Source: Rostratula benghalensis (Eukaryota > Chordata > Aves > Charadriiformes > Rostratulidae). Taken from it: DNA of 64,000 bases. A program made the translations under genes and the position numbers. Shown piece by piece: positions 13,226-26,662 of this stretch; position 1 is the first letter of the stretch; each line of letters starts with the position of its first letter. The stretch lies in contig VXAI01000098.1 of assembly GCA_013399305.1 (NCBI GenBank), positions 512,431 through 576,430 on the forward strand. Direction: 5' to 3'. A model generated the notes under the pieces. The model did not search any database. It had not been told where the DNA came from and was given only the letters and a program-made list of their open reading frames with translations.

Positions 13226-14744
13226 CGTGCTAGGCCACACAAGCAAACATTAGTGGAGAATGACAGTATTGAAAAGGTGGGAGGTACTCTGTCACAACTC
13301 TGAAACCTGGCAGGATCTAACCTGTCTATTGATGGGAGTAAGGAAGTAAAACAGAAGAAGGATCACAGCATACTTGTTGTCTATCTTGTATTATTTCCTT
13401 AAACATATGTTACAGACCACTGTCAAAGAAAGATACTTGCTAGAAAATGGTCTGATTTGGTGTGGCATTCTCTGTGAATACTGGAACAGGAAGAAAACAC
13501 AAATTAACTTTGCACTTTCCTGCCCGTCACAGGGGGAAACTGTGCATTGTCCCTGTCTTGCTGTAAGTGGAAACAGGCTGCTCATGGAAAGAAAGTCTGT
13601 TCTGAGATGAAAACATCTGGCTCAGCTCAGTTTTATCCAGCTGAGGCTGGGACTGGCAGCAGTTGTTATCTGAATCTTCCAAGTGCTTATTTCTATTCTG
13701 CCAAGGCTAGCACCAAGCTTTTATTCATAATGGGGGTGTTATTCACAGCGTGCACATCCAGGCAGGGGTGGGGAGGACTTGATTGATCGTGGTGATGGCT
13801 GACTGTAATGCCAGCTATCTCTCATCATCAGTAAACTCAAGGCCAAACTGCAATATATCAATCTCTACCTAAATACATGTGGTCCAGAGATGCCCACTTC
13901 AGTCCTGAATACAAAGCATGTGAAGGCGAGGAGGCCTCTCTGTAGACCGAGCTTTTGCCTCAGCTCCTTAGATGATTTTGAGCCAGGCAAAACATTTTAA
14001 ACTGCACATGTCCTGAATGTCAGGGAGTCAATTCTGCCTCAGGCAGATGGCAGTGAGAAGGGGTGATACTACTTGCATCCAGTGGCTTGTTGGATTACCC
14101 TTTTGCTTCCTAGTGGCATTGAACCGGCCAGGATTTATTTGGCACTGCAGGAGGAAATGTTTGTGATGAATTTTTTTCCCTGCACAGCCAGTTTGCTATG
14201 TGTGAGACAAGTCAGGTCACAAGTCAGCCAGTGTAGGAAGATTGCAAAAGACACCATCCCCAAAGAATTGTCCTGCTTTGCTTGTGACCATAAGGATACA
14301 AAATTAAACATGTTAGAGGATTATGACCCAAGGCACTATCAGGGGAGATTTTGAACACAATGCTGCTTTCATTCATGCTGGTACAAAGCTGTCTGTTCCT
14401 TCCCGGTGATTACAGAAGTATAACTGTCTCCTTTTTGGTATAAATAAGTCACCAGGGAAGTAAACTGAATGATGGGGAGAATCAGCAGAGTTCAAACGCA
14501 TGCTTTCGCTCCGTTCTGCCAGATTAAGGTTGCTGGATGCACATATGATTCCTGCACATAGCTGGTGGCCAAATGCCACCCAAGCTAAGCATCAGAGGCA
14601 GAGAAATCAGCTTTGCTTTAAAAGAGAAGGACAAGCATGGAAAATCCCCCTAATTGTGAATTGCAGCCAAAACCACTTGAGAGAAGAACAGTTCATGCTG
14701 GTTAAGCAGACTTCATAGGTTGAAAATGCCATGTTTAATTAGCA

Positions 14745-14795
14745 AATCACTTCTTAAGGTCACACAGACAAAGTGGTATGAGGTACAACATACGG
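14745..14795 (+). repeat. Possible MIR-like relic (core only)
   Basis: The sequence aatcacttcttaaggtcaca followed by cagacaaagtggtatgagg resembles the 'acttgcccaaggtcacaca..aagtgg' part of MIR. It is short, so the call is tentative. Confidence 0.35.
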
Positions 14796-15659
14796 CCACA
14801 GGAAGAGGTATATGTCAAGATTGCTGGATGCAAGCTGAATGAGCGGGAACCTCAGTGGAGCTGTGTTGCCTTGGGAGCCCTGTGGCAGCTGGTGTTCTAC
14901 ATCTATGCATAAGAGACCCTTCCAAGAGCAGAGGTGACAGTGGAAACATCATAGGAGCACAAGTACTTAATCTGTAGGAAATCATCTAGTTCTGGGTTCT
15001 TGTACAAGACCATCTGACTGAATTCATAGTGATCAGATACCCATCACCCTTTTCTTACCTCCTCCCCTCTTGGGACAGTGTTCCACTGAAGATACTCTAG
15101 GGTTTGTACTGCAAGTTATTCAAGGATCTATTAATCTGTTCTTCTAGACCAGGCCTTCTAAGGCTTTCTGTGCTTGAATTCAGGTGAGTGGAGGACTGAG
15201 GTAAAGGGATCCCTTACCCTTTTAGGTGTGGTTCAGTCTCTGCTCTTAGGTATATGTGTTGCTCTGCAGCAAAATAGAGCTCCAGAAAAGAGAAGGACAG
15301 GGAGCTGTCTGATTCAAGTGTAACTGCAACACACAGCAATATCTTTGCATTTTTTCATCTAGGGAAAATGTACTTTTTTGTGAGCGAGGGTCTCAGTTAC
15401 TGTTCCCTGTGCATGGCTATTTACCACTAGGAATAAGGGCACATTGCATTTTTGTTTCTTATCCACTCATCTGATTTAAACCACTGGCAGAAATTAGTGT
15501 GATGGATGACACTGACTTCAGTGATGTCTTATGCTCACGTAGGTACATGAGAGGGCATAAGGTGCGATGCAAAAGCAAATCATCACGCATCATACATGAG
15601 TAACGAGCCTGGCCTAATGGCACACAAGTGTCTGAGCCCACTGCTTCATGTCATAGGGC

Positions 15660-15753
15660 TTCTGGAAAGGAGAGGTGTCCCTGTCTGTGGCAGGGGGGTT
15701 GGAACTTGATGATCTTTAAGGTCCCTTCCAACTCTAACCATTTCTATGATTCT
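15660..15753 (+). mobile_element. CR1 LINE, 3'-end fragment
   Basis: The segment contains ggtgtccctgtctgtggcag, ggggggttggaacttgatga and gatctttaaggtcccttcca, and ends with the short terminal repeat of CR1 (ttctatgattct). CR1 is the dominant LINE of birds and is usually 5' truncated, as here. No reverse-transcriptase sequence remains. Confidence 0.9.
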
Positions 15754-18607
15754 AAGTCTGTTCTTTACCAGATGAAGGGGTGTATCTGAAGGGAATGAAG
15801 TTTGCCCCAGTGAAGTGATCAAATCCAACCACATAGTATCTCTGCTTACATCAGTCATTGATACCACAGATGGAATTGATTCAGTCTCTCAGACTGGTTC
15901 ATCTCAGTGTTTCTGAAGTGATTTATACCAGTGGCTGGAATTGGTTATCTTCCTGCTCTGCTCCCTTGTTTTTTTCTTCCTTGTCTCTCCTGCTTTACGC
16001 TCTTCCTCTCTGTGCAGATCCCCTGCTCTGCACTCCTCCTTTTCCCCACCACATGTGGAGAGGATGATATTATCCTGCAGCCACCTCGAAGGCCTTGGTC
16101 TGTGCTGTGAGGGGAACAGCTTCCTGACAGCAACGGGGCCAGACAGCGCAGCAGTTCATTCCTCCTGCTCTGGCTCTGCTTCAGACAGCCTTGCGCGAGC
16201 GGTGCTGCCCACACGGCTTTGTGGAGCAGCAAGGAATGGGCTGTAACTAATCAGGATTACACCGCAATTAAATAAAAGACAGAAAGAGAGTGCCCTCTGT
16301 AAGGAAGGGAAAAAATGGCCATGAGGTCCCTGGGGCCCTAATCTGCACAGAGAAATGATGCTATAATATTCTACAGTGCTTTTTACCCCCAGGCGTTGCA
16401 GATATTTTTGCTAAGATTTTGTTAATGCTGCCCTCTGAATATCTCCAGCAGGCACCCACCCCGCCCCCCTACCCCAGTTTTCTATGTGCAGGGTAAGAAT
16501 TGGTATGGTTTATCACAGCATTGTCAGTATTTTAGATAAATTGTTTGTGTCCTGCTTCTTGTTCCGCTTCACTGCAGACTTGCCCAGCCTCTCCAAGCTG
16601 TTCTGGATTACTTGCTGTGCTCTGATCTCAGGAGACCCGTGAGCAGTTGTTAGCCATGTGTATACGTGCTGGCCCATCTTACACACTCCACCTATTCAAC
16701 ACTGGCCAAAATATGCCCTGCAGCTGGTCTGCTTTGCTTTCTGTGCTCTGCCTGCTTACAATTTCTTTTCTGCAGTAGAGACAAATGTATTCATATTTTT
16801 ATGTGTTTGGTTCACACGCAGCCAGTTACAGAGAAGCAATGTGAAGAAATGTGATCCAATATAATGGTGTTTACTAAACATACACTAACATTTTATGCCT
16901 GACTCTACATCCTGCTAGCTTCTGGCGTGTTCCCTAGCACAGGACATTGTGCCAATAGAAAACTTCTCAACTGTTTGAAGAAATGCCTCCTCACTGCTCT
17001 ATGGTACAGTAAAGCATGTGCACTTGTTTGGTTTGGTTTTGTTGTTTTTTTTTCACTGAAACATAAGTCTTTCATTCACCTGGATCACAAAATGGAGTGA
17101 GTTTGTGTGGTAAAAGAAGAGCAAAGACATTGCTAAGGAGGGTGTGGGCATTGATTTCAGTTTCTGTTCTGCCAGAAAAGTTTCATTTTGGGGGAGAGGG
17201 TAATATCACTTCTGTCTGAAAGCTGCTGGCCACCCAAAAGGCACCTTTCCTGCTGTTGTACATTGTCTTTAAATCCTCAGAGTTCCTCAGAGTACAGAGC
17301 CAAAGGCAGCAACATAAGGCTTGCTATTACCCTCTTTCTGTGCTTTCTCCAGCAAGGCACGCCATGCTGGCCAGATGCTGGAGCTGCCAGACACATTATA
17401 TCCACAGCTATTACGCAGTGTTGGCACCGACAATGGGTAGTAGCAAATAGCACTGGTGTCTGTTCCTGGCATTTCCGGGACTGTTCGGAGGGTTTTCTGT
17501 AACTTACTGTCAGGGAAGAATGTGCTCAATAACTGGTACAAACACAGATAGAGATTGGAAATGCCTTTTTCTGATTTCATGGCATCCTGCAAGTCTGGCA
17601 TGTAAATATTCTCAATGCTCAGCACTATCTAGAGAGGGAGTGCTCAGGCCAGCAGTGTAACTGTCTACCTGGACTGTTAGGCCCTGATTTTACCTCGTAC
17701 CACAAGACCCAGACAGATGCTTTGAACCTCATAAGCATTTATGTAGTCATTTTAAAAATCCTGTAATCGGTGCTCTGTCTCTGCTTGCTGGTTAGAAATG
17801 TTTAATCCTGCTTCCTCCAGGTATATCATCACCTGGTATAGGCTCATCATCTGCTACTGACCAAACTGGACTTAGACTTGTAGATTGTACAGCAAGATCA
17901 AAAGGGTTGTGCAGATTCTATACTTAAACACACTTTGGTGGTCTAAGTCAGCCTGTGATTCCTTAGTAGGATTAGGAAGAGCAGTATATGGTGCTTAAAA
18001 AGCGTAAGTTTTCTACTCCTCCCTGTTTACTTATTGGAAATAGACTAGACTTGATTCTTCTCCTTGCTTTACTTAAATAGGAGCTTTTAAAAGACTCCAT
18101 CCAAAAGATTGTTTCGAGTCCAAATGCCCACTGATGTCAAGGAAGAGCTTCAGTAATTTCACAAGCAGAAAATAGTTGAATTAACTGTAATTATAGCACA
18201 TATATCTGTCTATTTTCATGCTGAAAATGGTTAATATTGACTACAAAGTCAATCTTTTCTCTTGCATAAAGCATATTTTAAAATAAAGTCATACTTATGT
18301 ATCTTATATTTTGAGGGAGGAACACCTTTTCTGAGTGTTAGCAACGTGAGCCCAGCAGAAGCAAAACCTCCTATTTTGAGACAAACCTTGGGTTTTGCAA
18401 AGCCAGCAGTGTCAGGTGTTGGTGCAGATGATCAACCACAGGACTGGGGGGAGTTTCCAGTAAACACAGCTTGTCTGTCACATACGAGCTCTAGACAGAC
18501 TAACCACAACCACAGGCTATGGCAACTGTGGCAGCAGTGGGCAGGAAGCAAGGACATCTGGCCCTGACTTCCTTTAAAGAGATTTGGGTTTAGATTGTCC
18601 TCTCTTC

Positions 18608-18623
18608 TTTTTTTTTTTTTTTT
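18608..18623 (+). repeat. Poly-T run
   Basis: About 16 uninterrupted T, followed by cgctttttgtgtgtgag. There is no flanking duplication that would show it to be a retroposed tail. Confidence 0.85.
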
Positions 18624-19279
18624 CGCTTTTTGTGTGTGAGTTTTGCTTTGACCCCCACCCCTCCCTGGCTTTCACTGCTGCTTGGTAGGACCAGAAAGCA
18701 GACAGGAGTTGAAACCACGCACCTCAAGGTGCCAGAGGAGACAGCCATTAGGGTCAGCCCAACCTCTGCTGTGCCTTCATGAGGTCAGTGTTGAAAAAAG
18801 AAGGGCTGACCCTTGACATCACCTCGTTAGGGTCATCTTTATGTAGCCTTTCTCCTTCTCCCCAGTTAGAGGAGTTCATTTCTGTGCAGTTTTCATCTTC
18901 CCCTGCTCCCCAGATAGAACACACCCTCACTGGAGAACACAAACCCAGCTCTGTTCACAAGGTGCTTCTTGGGCAATTAGCAGTTTGTCTGGGCAGGATG
19001 TCATCTAGCCAAGTAAGTCTCTTTGTCTGAATTTTTATTTTTTTTTCTTCCTGGCTGATGGAGCTGTGGTTTGTTTACTTATTAGTATGTATTTTTTGTA
19101 TTTTAAGGAGAAATGTTTGAAGTAGAGGATATTTTAGAACGAATGATGTCTAGTAAACACATTAGAAACAGGGAGCATGCTGAGGCTGAACTAGGCTGGC
19201 CCACTGGCAGCAATATTTAACATGGACTTAGCAATGTTCAGGAGTAGACCCCCCCCCAAGGATGTCTCTATCGCTGCCT

Positions 19280-19395
19280 GTTACAGAAGTGGGGAAACTG
19301 AGGCACAGATCAATTAACTGACTCATTGGATGGCAGTCAAAAGGCCAGTGTAAAGTTAGGAATTGAGCTAGTCTCTTGAATTCCAGCCCAGATCT
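19280..19395 (+). repeat. MIR-like SINE relic
   Basis: The sequence ttacagaagtggggaaactg followed by aggcacagatcaattaactg and, further on, gccagtgtaaagttaggaat and ttccagcccagatct follows the MIR core and 3' half in order. It is the best-preserved MIR-like stretch in the window. Confidence 0.65.
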
Positions 19396-19524
19396 CTCTT
19401 CACAGGGACACAGTGCTTCTGGGTTTGGGTGTTGCCTAGTTTTTGTGTTACTCTGTCTGCACAGGAAGCAGTTTACTCAAGACGTGAATAAACGTGAATA
19501 GTGTTCTGAGTTTTGTTGGGTTTT

Positions 19525-19540
19525 TGTGTGTGTGTGTGTT
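19525..19540 (+). repeat. Short (TG)n microsatellite
   Basis: Seven TG units flanked by T runs. Confidence 0.9.
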
Positions 19541-22500
19541 TTCTTTTTAAAGGACAGTCTCCTAAAATAAACATTCCCTTGAGTCAGTTCAGCTTTTGGC
19601 AGGAGAGTTTCCACAGAGTAAAGACCTTTACCATTAGAAGTGTACAAATGGGTGAGTCAAAATTTAAAAAAAAAAATTAAAATCTCCATGATCATATAAC
19701 TTGCTATATTAGGAACTTGTGTCATTGAGTCTTCTGCTCAGTAACTTCTGAGAACAGCTAGAATACTTCAGGGGAAAACAGAAGCCTGTCCTCCCTTTCA
19801 CCTGCCCCTGGGTCTCTGTAAAGGACAGTTGCGTAATGTTAATTTCTCTAATCTCAGCTGTGTCTTTGGGACCAACGTTGTCACCCTTCCAGTCTTTGCT
19901 GCTTAAAAATGGCCTAACCTCAGTTTTGGTTTCACAGCTGTGGTTCCCCTGGACTGGGACTGCTGGGCACAGGGGACCACTGGACACATACGCAGCACTG
20001 CACTTTCCTGAGTGGATTCACCAATTCCTCTGGTGAATTCCACCTTTTCCACCTTTTCCCCAGGCTCGGGAAGTTTGTCCTGAGCAACTCAGTGTTGTGA
20101 CTTTCCATTGCTTATTCAGCAATCTTGGCATCCTCATAACAGCAAAGATGGGGAATGGCTGTTAGAACTACAGCAAGATTTGAAGGAGAGAACCCGGTCA
20201 AGCTTCGCCAGCCCAGCGAGGGTGAGAGCTGGCTCCAGGCTCACCAGGCTCTCCCACTCCCAGCACCAAGTGAGTGCATGTGAGCCTGTGCACTTCCAGT
20301 CCTTGAGTCTCCGCTCTGGGAGGGAAGGTGCGTTGATTGTTCAGCCAAAAAGCACTGCTTGTGTGGCAAGAGACCGACTCGATTATGTCTTGGAAGCTGT
20401 GGTGAGGGTGATGACATCACTGGGCAAGTGCGTCCTCAGCAACCTCAGTAAGCTCATTAGAAGAGAAATCTTAATAACAAGATAGGGCATGCAATGATAC
20501 AGATCCTCAGCAGAAAGCCTGGGGAAGTGGGAAGGCTTTGGGAAGGGATGAAGAGAAAGTGTGTGTGGACGCAACTCTGGTTCTGGCTCTGATGCTTTTA
20601 GGCAGGTCTGGGCCACCCCTTTAGGCTTTAGACATATGGGGCCTTGTCACCCAAACCGAGGGACTGGTGCCAGTGAGGGATGGCCCTGGAGGGAGGACTG
20701 CTTGCTGTTCTCCAGGTAGGGGCAGACAATTAACAGTACATGGTGAGAGGACTTAATATAGCCCAGAGGGAGCTGGTTGTGCAATTGATACTCTTGTATG
20801 GGAATAAGGGAAACCTAAGCACAGCTGCAGAGACAGCTGAATGGAGACACAGAGCTCTGTGAAATCTAGCTTAACTTGACATCATGGTCTTGCTGCAGCT
20901 GCTAGCACTGTCCCCCATCCATCTCCCCATGCAAAGGGGCTGGATGCCTTTATCAGTTCTATCATCTTTAAAGCCTTGAAGCCAGTTGCTGTCCTGCTGC
21001 TCAGGGAAGGAGCAGTGGGGATAAACCTACTTGAGTCCTTGCAGATTCAAGTTTTGATTAGTGCTTTATTTTGACTAGTGCTTTACTTGCTCACCAGAAA
21101 GGAGTGTTGAGGATGAGGAGCAGTGAACACAAGCCATGCCCATATTCAGGCTTCCTCAGCTAGTCCTCGGTGCCTGCCAGTTCTCCCCACTCCCACATAT
21201 TCATGCTTGGGTTTTGCAGCACTCTTACACTTGGAAAGGAAAGGGCTGTGATGGATGAAGCGAGCTATTAGTGGTCTGGGGCACCCTTTCCAGCCCCCTC
21301 CTCGGAAATAAAGGAGCTCCACAGAGGGAGAAGCAAGGTCCAGATGCACTGCAGCCACCTGTGCAGAGCAACCTCCCTTACCCAGCATGGGAACACTGAT
21401 ACTGCACAACAAAATTGGGCTCTTCATTCTGCCCATTCTTTCTCTACCCAATTGATGCTAGATTATTAGATCTGCTAAAATGCCATTCCCGCTTCCCTTC
21501 CTGGTCAGAAGGGAAAGAAGACTTTGAAATCTGCTTTTGTGTCCAGGATCCTCTTGGAAGCCTCTCTCTTCCCCTGATTTCTTTTATTATGCCTCCCACT
21601 TCATCCAAGCCCATGAACATGTGAATTGTGTTCGTATACCCATGCCTTGTGTTCATTAAAGAGCACAGGTGCTCTCAGCTTTACCTGTTTATGAACTTGC
21701 CCAGTTTGCTGTTCTGACATGCTGTAAGACTTCCCAGGCCCTCCTTCTGTCTGGTATTGATGGCAAAGTAGAAGCAGGTGTCCATTATTTGGGATTTCCG
21801 GGGAAAGCTTGGGACGATGGATGCCCATGTCATGGAGAAAAGGAAAGAGCAGAGCCAACTGTCTGGCTGGAAAAGTTGTGTAATGGAAACCTGGAAGGCA
21901 GCTGCTTCAGCTTTGCCATCATATCCTTTGTGCCACCCTTCAGCAATGTGTCTCCTGGCTTCAGAGCGCCCTCAATCATTGCGCTGTGAGAGGAGTCAGA
22001 GCTACGGGCTGCTCTGTAGAGAAATCACCTTCCCAGTAAGACTGCCTGGTCCCCCAGGACTGGCCCACCTCACAGGAGCACTACAAATATACTTATGATA
22101 CACGGACACTCAACTGCTGTGGTATTGCAGGCCATTTCAGTTTCCTAGATAGTTTTAAGCTATTTTTGCAATGAAGAAAATTAATGTGCAGCAGGAGTGG
22201 AGTACAAGTAGAGAACCCAGAAGTCAATTAAAAAGAAAAAGCAGGAAAAGAAGTCAATCTATTTCCATAATTCACACTGAGAGAAGATCAACACCTGCCT
22301 CCTTTCCCAGCGCCTTCTCTCCACTGGCTGTTTTTACAAAGTCTCCAGGCACCATGCTATGTCAGCACCTTCTGCTAAGGGTAGGTACTGGCCTGGCGGA
22401 GCAGCACTTATTCTTCTTTCCAATAAAGCTTGAAATTTTTACCTTTCAGCCAGTCATCAGCAAATCATCTATAAGCAAATCTGTTGGGGATATAGGAAAA

Positions 22501-22883
22501 ACTTTCAACCTATTTCACATGCCTGGTACAGGCAAAAACTAACTGTGAGCTCAGCTGAACAAAGTGCAGCTGAAGTCCAGAACCAGCAGAGAATGGAGAA
22601 AGCAGCAATGGCCTTTTGGAGGTTGCAGAGATACAGGGGCACTGGAGACAGCAAATGGAATTCCAGAGATTTTTCACGTGCAAATGGATATTTCCTTTGA
22701 GAGTTTCTAGACTAAATAATACTCCTTGTGTCTAAATGGACAATATATCCTGCTGACCTGGCAGCATCCTCCCAGTCCAGCACAAATCAAATCATGCCCC
22801 ACAGCTGCTAGAAGAATAGAAAAGAGGGAGGAGAGGAGGAGGAGGCGTGGGGCAGGTTGGTCTTCATTATAATTTCTCCCTGC

Positions 22884-22901
22884 CTCTCTCTCTCTCTCTC
22901 C
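22884..22901 (+). repeat. Short (CT)n microsatellite
   Basis: Nine CT units within a pyrimidine-rich stretch (tttctccctgcctctctc..cttctttg). Confidence 0.9.
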
Positions 22902-25900
22902 TTCTTTGACGCATTTTGCTTTCCTATTTTTCATACCTACAAAGTCTCAAGATTTCTGTTAATGTTATGCTGGATGTCAAAGAAGAAATGATCTGTGCTA
23001 CGCAGATGGTCGGCTCAGATAAAGGAGGCAGTACTTTATCACCGTCAGATGTAAAAGTGCAGCTGGATTGTAGCTTGTGGTGCAGCTTGCAGCATTCTGA
23101 AGATGTTTGGACCATGTGCTCAGTAGCAGCCTGAGAAGGGTGCAAGCATTTCACTTTTTTCAACGGAGGGAAGAGTTTTTGGTTCTTTGCAGCTGGGAGG
23201 GTGCAGTGAGCAAGCTGCCAGGAAGGATGCTGATGTAGTTGTTCCCCACTTCGTGCAGGAGAATGAACTAGGTGACCTCTCAAAGGCTTCTTCTGGGATG
23301 AGATGATTCAGTATCCCCACGCTGACACTTCCCCCTCACAGTTGCATTTACGGCCATCAGATGAGGGATCTGGCCCACTGAGATGGGCTGTGGTTCACTC
23401 CACTGCCCACTTCTTTCTCTGTTCTTTCTCTCTAAATCCAGTTCAAGTGCCTGGGCTGACGTATTTTTCACAGGTCAGATGGCATGAGAGATGGGAGAAG
23501 CTGTTCTGACAAATTATAGCACTGATTACTGATAATGAGGCCTCCCACCAGAAAGCTTCCAAGATCTGCAAGTAGCTCTGGACTGGATAATCTGTCCCTC
23601 TCCCTCTGAAGACTAGATGCTGCAGAAATCAGTCTCTCCTGATACTCCCCTTCACCTTACAGAAAAGGCAGGAGATACTTGAAAGCAGAGAGCCCTGGGA
23701 GAGTCTGTGGGAAATGGGACGTTCTTGCCGAGTGGGAGAATCTTGTTTTGCTGAAACTCTTCCCATTGCACATAATGAAAGATGGTCTGTTGCAAAGTCA
23801 ACACACAAAACAACAGCCCTAAGTGGGAGGTGTTTGCCACAAGGTTTATCTGTGTTGTGCAGCACATAATCAGGGGCTCCTATTCATGGCTAGAGAGAAA
23901 CTGAGTAAGGGGAATCTCACAGATTAGGAAAACAGCCCGCCTAAAAACCTGTTAGGGAGAAGGGACATTTTCCTAGTGAAAGCACTGGAGTATTTGATTC
24001 CTTGACCTCTCCCCAGTTTCTAGGATGAGCTAACATTCAGGCAGTATACTTTCTGCTTGGATGATATGTCTCTACCCATCAGAGACAGTGACACCTCTGT
24101 GTTCAGGGCAGAGGTTTGTAGGACAGATGTTTGCCCGGTGCGTGGGATTCTCAGGAGAAAGTACTATGTTTGTGCAAAGCTATTATTAAAGGCAATTATG
24201 TCTGTAAAAGTTTCTTTCCGGGTGGAAGGTTGAGGTGTTTCATGACATACAAGTCACACAAAGGACACAGATGGGTATTTATTGCCACACGAGTCTAACC
24301 TTGCTCTTCCCCTTCTGCTCCCCCGCTATCACCTGCAGAACCGGTTCTCCCTACCTAGAGGCAGTAACCTAAAACCCTCAGCAGCAAGATGAAGGAAGGA
24401 GAGGGAAGAGCAGTCATGTCCAGTTCTTGATGTGACACTCCTTTCCCTGAAGGATGATTTGACATGGAGACTTCCTCCTCCCTGTTCTCATTGACTGGTC
24501 CTGTGGCTTTGCCTGGCTGTCCCAGCCAGCTCGTCTCACAGGGTGACTGTGTTCTAGGAGGCTTGGGACATGAACAGCTGCCAGACATGGCTTAGGCACA
24601 CTACAATAACATACCAGAGAGCTGCTGTCTGGTGAGATGTATAAGCAGTTTAAAACCCTATCTGATTCCTGTACCAAGGCCAAAATGGAATCAAAATCAT
24701 CTTGTGAATCTACTCTGAAAGGTGCAGTTTCCACAAGAAGCCAGAGAGCTGGCTGAAAGCTCAGACTCCCAGGCAAATAGTAACACATTGTGCATCCACC
24801 CTATTTCAGCTTGAGCTCAGAGGTTCATAGATATTATGATATTATATTAGGACATTATAAACCCTCCACTAGATCAGTTTTATCCATAAGATTCTGGAAC
24901 AAAACATTTTGGCACTTTTCTGTTTCCTCGACAAGATCTTTAGCTGACACTGTCAGCTCAGGACAATGCCACCCAAACTTACTTGACAGTGGACTTCATC
25001 TATGTCAAATAAAGCTGAATTAATTTTAAGGAGCTGCTGAGGTTGTATATCGAGTAATGCCTTACTCCCTCAGAGCCCGAGCAGCCTGCAGGCTCACTGC
25101 ACTCCTGTTCTCTTGTGTCTGAGATGCAGGACAGATGCTGACTTCTGTTACTGTCAAGAATTGGTCACTCCTTAGACTTGTGAGAGTTTCTGCCACTCAA
25201 TCCCCTGGATGGTGTCAAACTGTCAGCAGAGTTTCATTGGGAATGCTACCTGTTGGATATGGACATTTTTGCTGTGGTGACTGAATAGAGATTCACCTCC
25301 ATCTCAGGCAATGGCTGAGCCTTTCAGCTGCTCCTCACTCTTTTCATCTCTTGTGGTAATGTGTAAAATCAAATTTATTCTTGAAGAAAAACTGTCAGTG
25401 CAGTTCAAAATTACTTAACCCCTGTTGTGTCCCATTCACAAAACCCCCACTCCTGCTGATAGGGCAGCTTCTTCCTTTCTCCATTGAGCTGTGACCCCTG
25501 CTCTTGGGGCTGTGGTACCCTACACATTCCCTGATGTATAAATAACTTTGCGCCTCATCATTTTTGAATGTTGCTTATACCCCACTGCCTGCCACATCGT
25601 GTGCCAAGGTTATAAATATGCTACTGCGTCTAGACTGTATCTAAACTTGGCATTGGGCACCCAGGTTCATGAGAGGAGCAGTTTCATCTGTTAGCTCAAA
25701 GAGGGTGCACCGATGTGTTTGATCAGGGGTCCAGGGGGGACTTGGCAAGAGACTTCTCTCTTCCTGCCATGCCAGAGTAGCACTGGCCCCTCTTTCTGAA
25801 CAGGCCTTGAAAAATCTTTTCCTCCCCTGCTCCAAAGCTACTGGGCACTCAGCCCAAAGGAAATACCTGACCTTATCCTTTCCTGATGTGCTTCAATGCA

Positions 25901-26531
25901 CCATTGAGTGCAAGAGGCCCAAAACATCACAGAATCACCTTCACCAGCCTGGACAGATCCAAGCTGAGGCTGGGCTTGGGCTGGTGAGGGAGTCTCAGAT
26001 ACCGGGGCTGGAGGGTGGAATTGCTGTAAGACTGAGCTGGGAAGGAAGAACAAACAAGCATTAGCTGCCCAACGCTGCTACAGCCGCAGCAGGAGCCTCT
26101 GCTAGGAAGTACAGAGTGACAAACAAGGCTGATGTGTTTCCCCATGTAACCTGTGAGCGATAGAACGTATTTTGACTAAGCACAGTACACCGCTTAAGGG
26201 TGGTTTCTATGTATCTACATCTACATAAGAGAGGCTCCGTGAACTCCCTGCCACTCCTGGGTTCTGTCTGGAGGCTAGGAGCACTCTTGCCATATTGCAG
26301 GGCTGTTACATGATGGATGAGCAACAGAACAGCGGATCACATCTCACGTCAGTTTTTACACACTGGTTGTAAATGTGTTTTGCACCAACATTGGTCAGAC
26401 CCGCGTGAAATCTCACTCGACCATAACCTTAGGAAGTGGCATGCTAAAGCCAGGTTGGCTTCACAGGCTGGCTCAGTGCTATATGGCATCATTCCTCTCT
26501 AATTTGCAAAGGATCAGGGAATGGGGACAGC

Positions 26532-26662
26532 CTCCTCCGGAGATCCTAAAATCCTGCCTGGATGCGTTCCTGTCCAGCCTGCTCTAGGTGACCCTGCTTT
26601 GGCAGGGGGGTTGGACTAGGTGATCTCTGAAGGTCCCTTCCAACTCCTACAATTCTGTGCTT
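26532..26662 (+). mobile_element. CR1 LINE, 3'-end fragment (a different subfamily)
   Basis: The segment reads cctgcctggatgcgttcctg, cagcctgctctaggtgaccc, ggcaggggggttggactagg and tctctgaaggtcccttccaa, followed by caattctgtg. The 'gttggactaggtgatctctg' wording differs from the copies at 15.66 and 44.47 kb, which read 'gttggaac', so this is another CR1 subfamily. It is 5' truncated. Confidence 0.9.

Larger units (their letters stand above)
1..15659. other. Intergenic sequence, no supported gene
   Basis: Open frames here are short (up to about 170 codons), overlap in several frames and match no family I recognise. Ancient SINE relics near 2.9, 11.4, 13.1 and 14.8 kb, a TTTTG repeat at 4.2 kb and the polypyrimidine tract at 11 kb are listed separately. 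A stretch at about 9.5-10.1 kb is richer in GC and CpG than its surroundings. Confidence 0.7.
15754..26531. other. Intergenic sequence, no supported gene
   Basis: I see a MIR-like relic at 19.3 kb and simple repeats at 18.6, 19.5 and 22.9 kb. No open frame shows a recognisable domain or plausible splice pattern. Pyrimidine-rich patches near 16.0 kb look like base composition only. Confidence 0.7.

Noticed and set aside
20108..20485. A 125-codon + strand open frame
   Set aside because: No family resemblance, no flanking splice logic, and frames of this length are expected by chance in 64 kb.
25925..25960. A minus-strand CR1 end suggested by 'acatcacagaatcacc'
   Set aside because: The neighbouring sequence lacks the ggaagggacc block and the rest of the CR1 tail, so it is probably chance.
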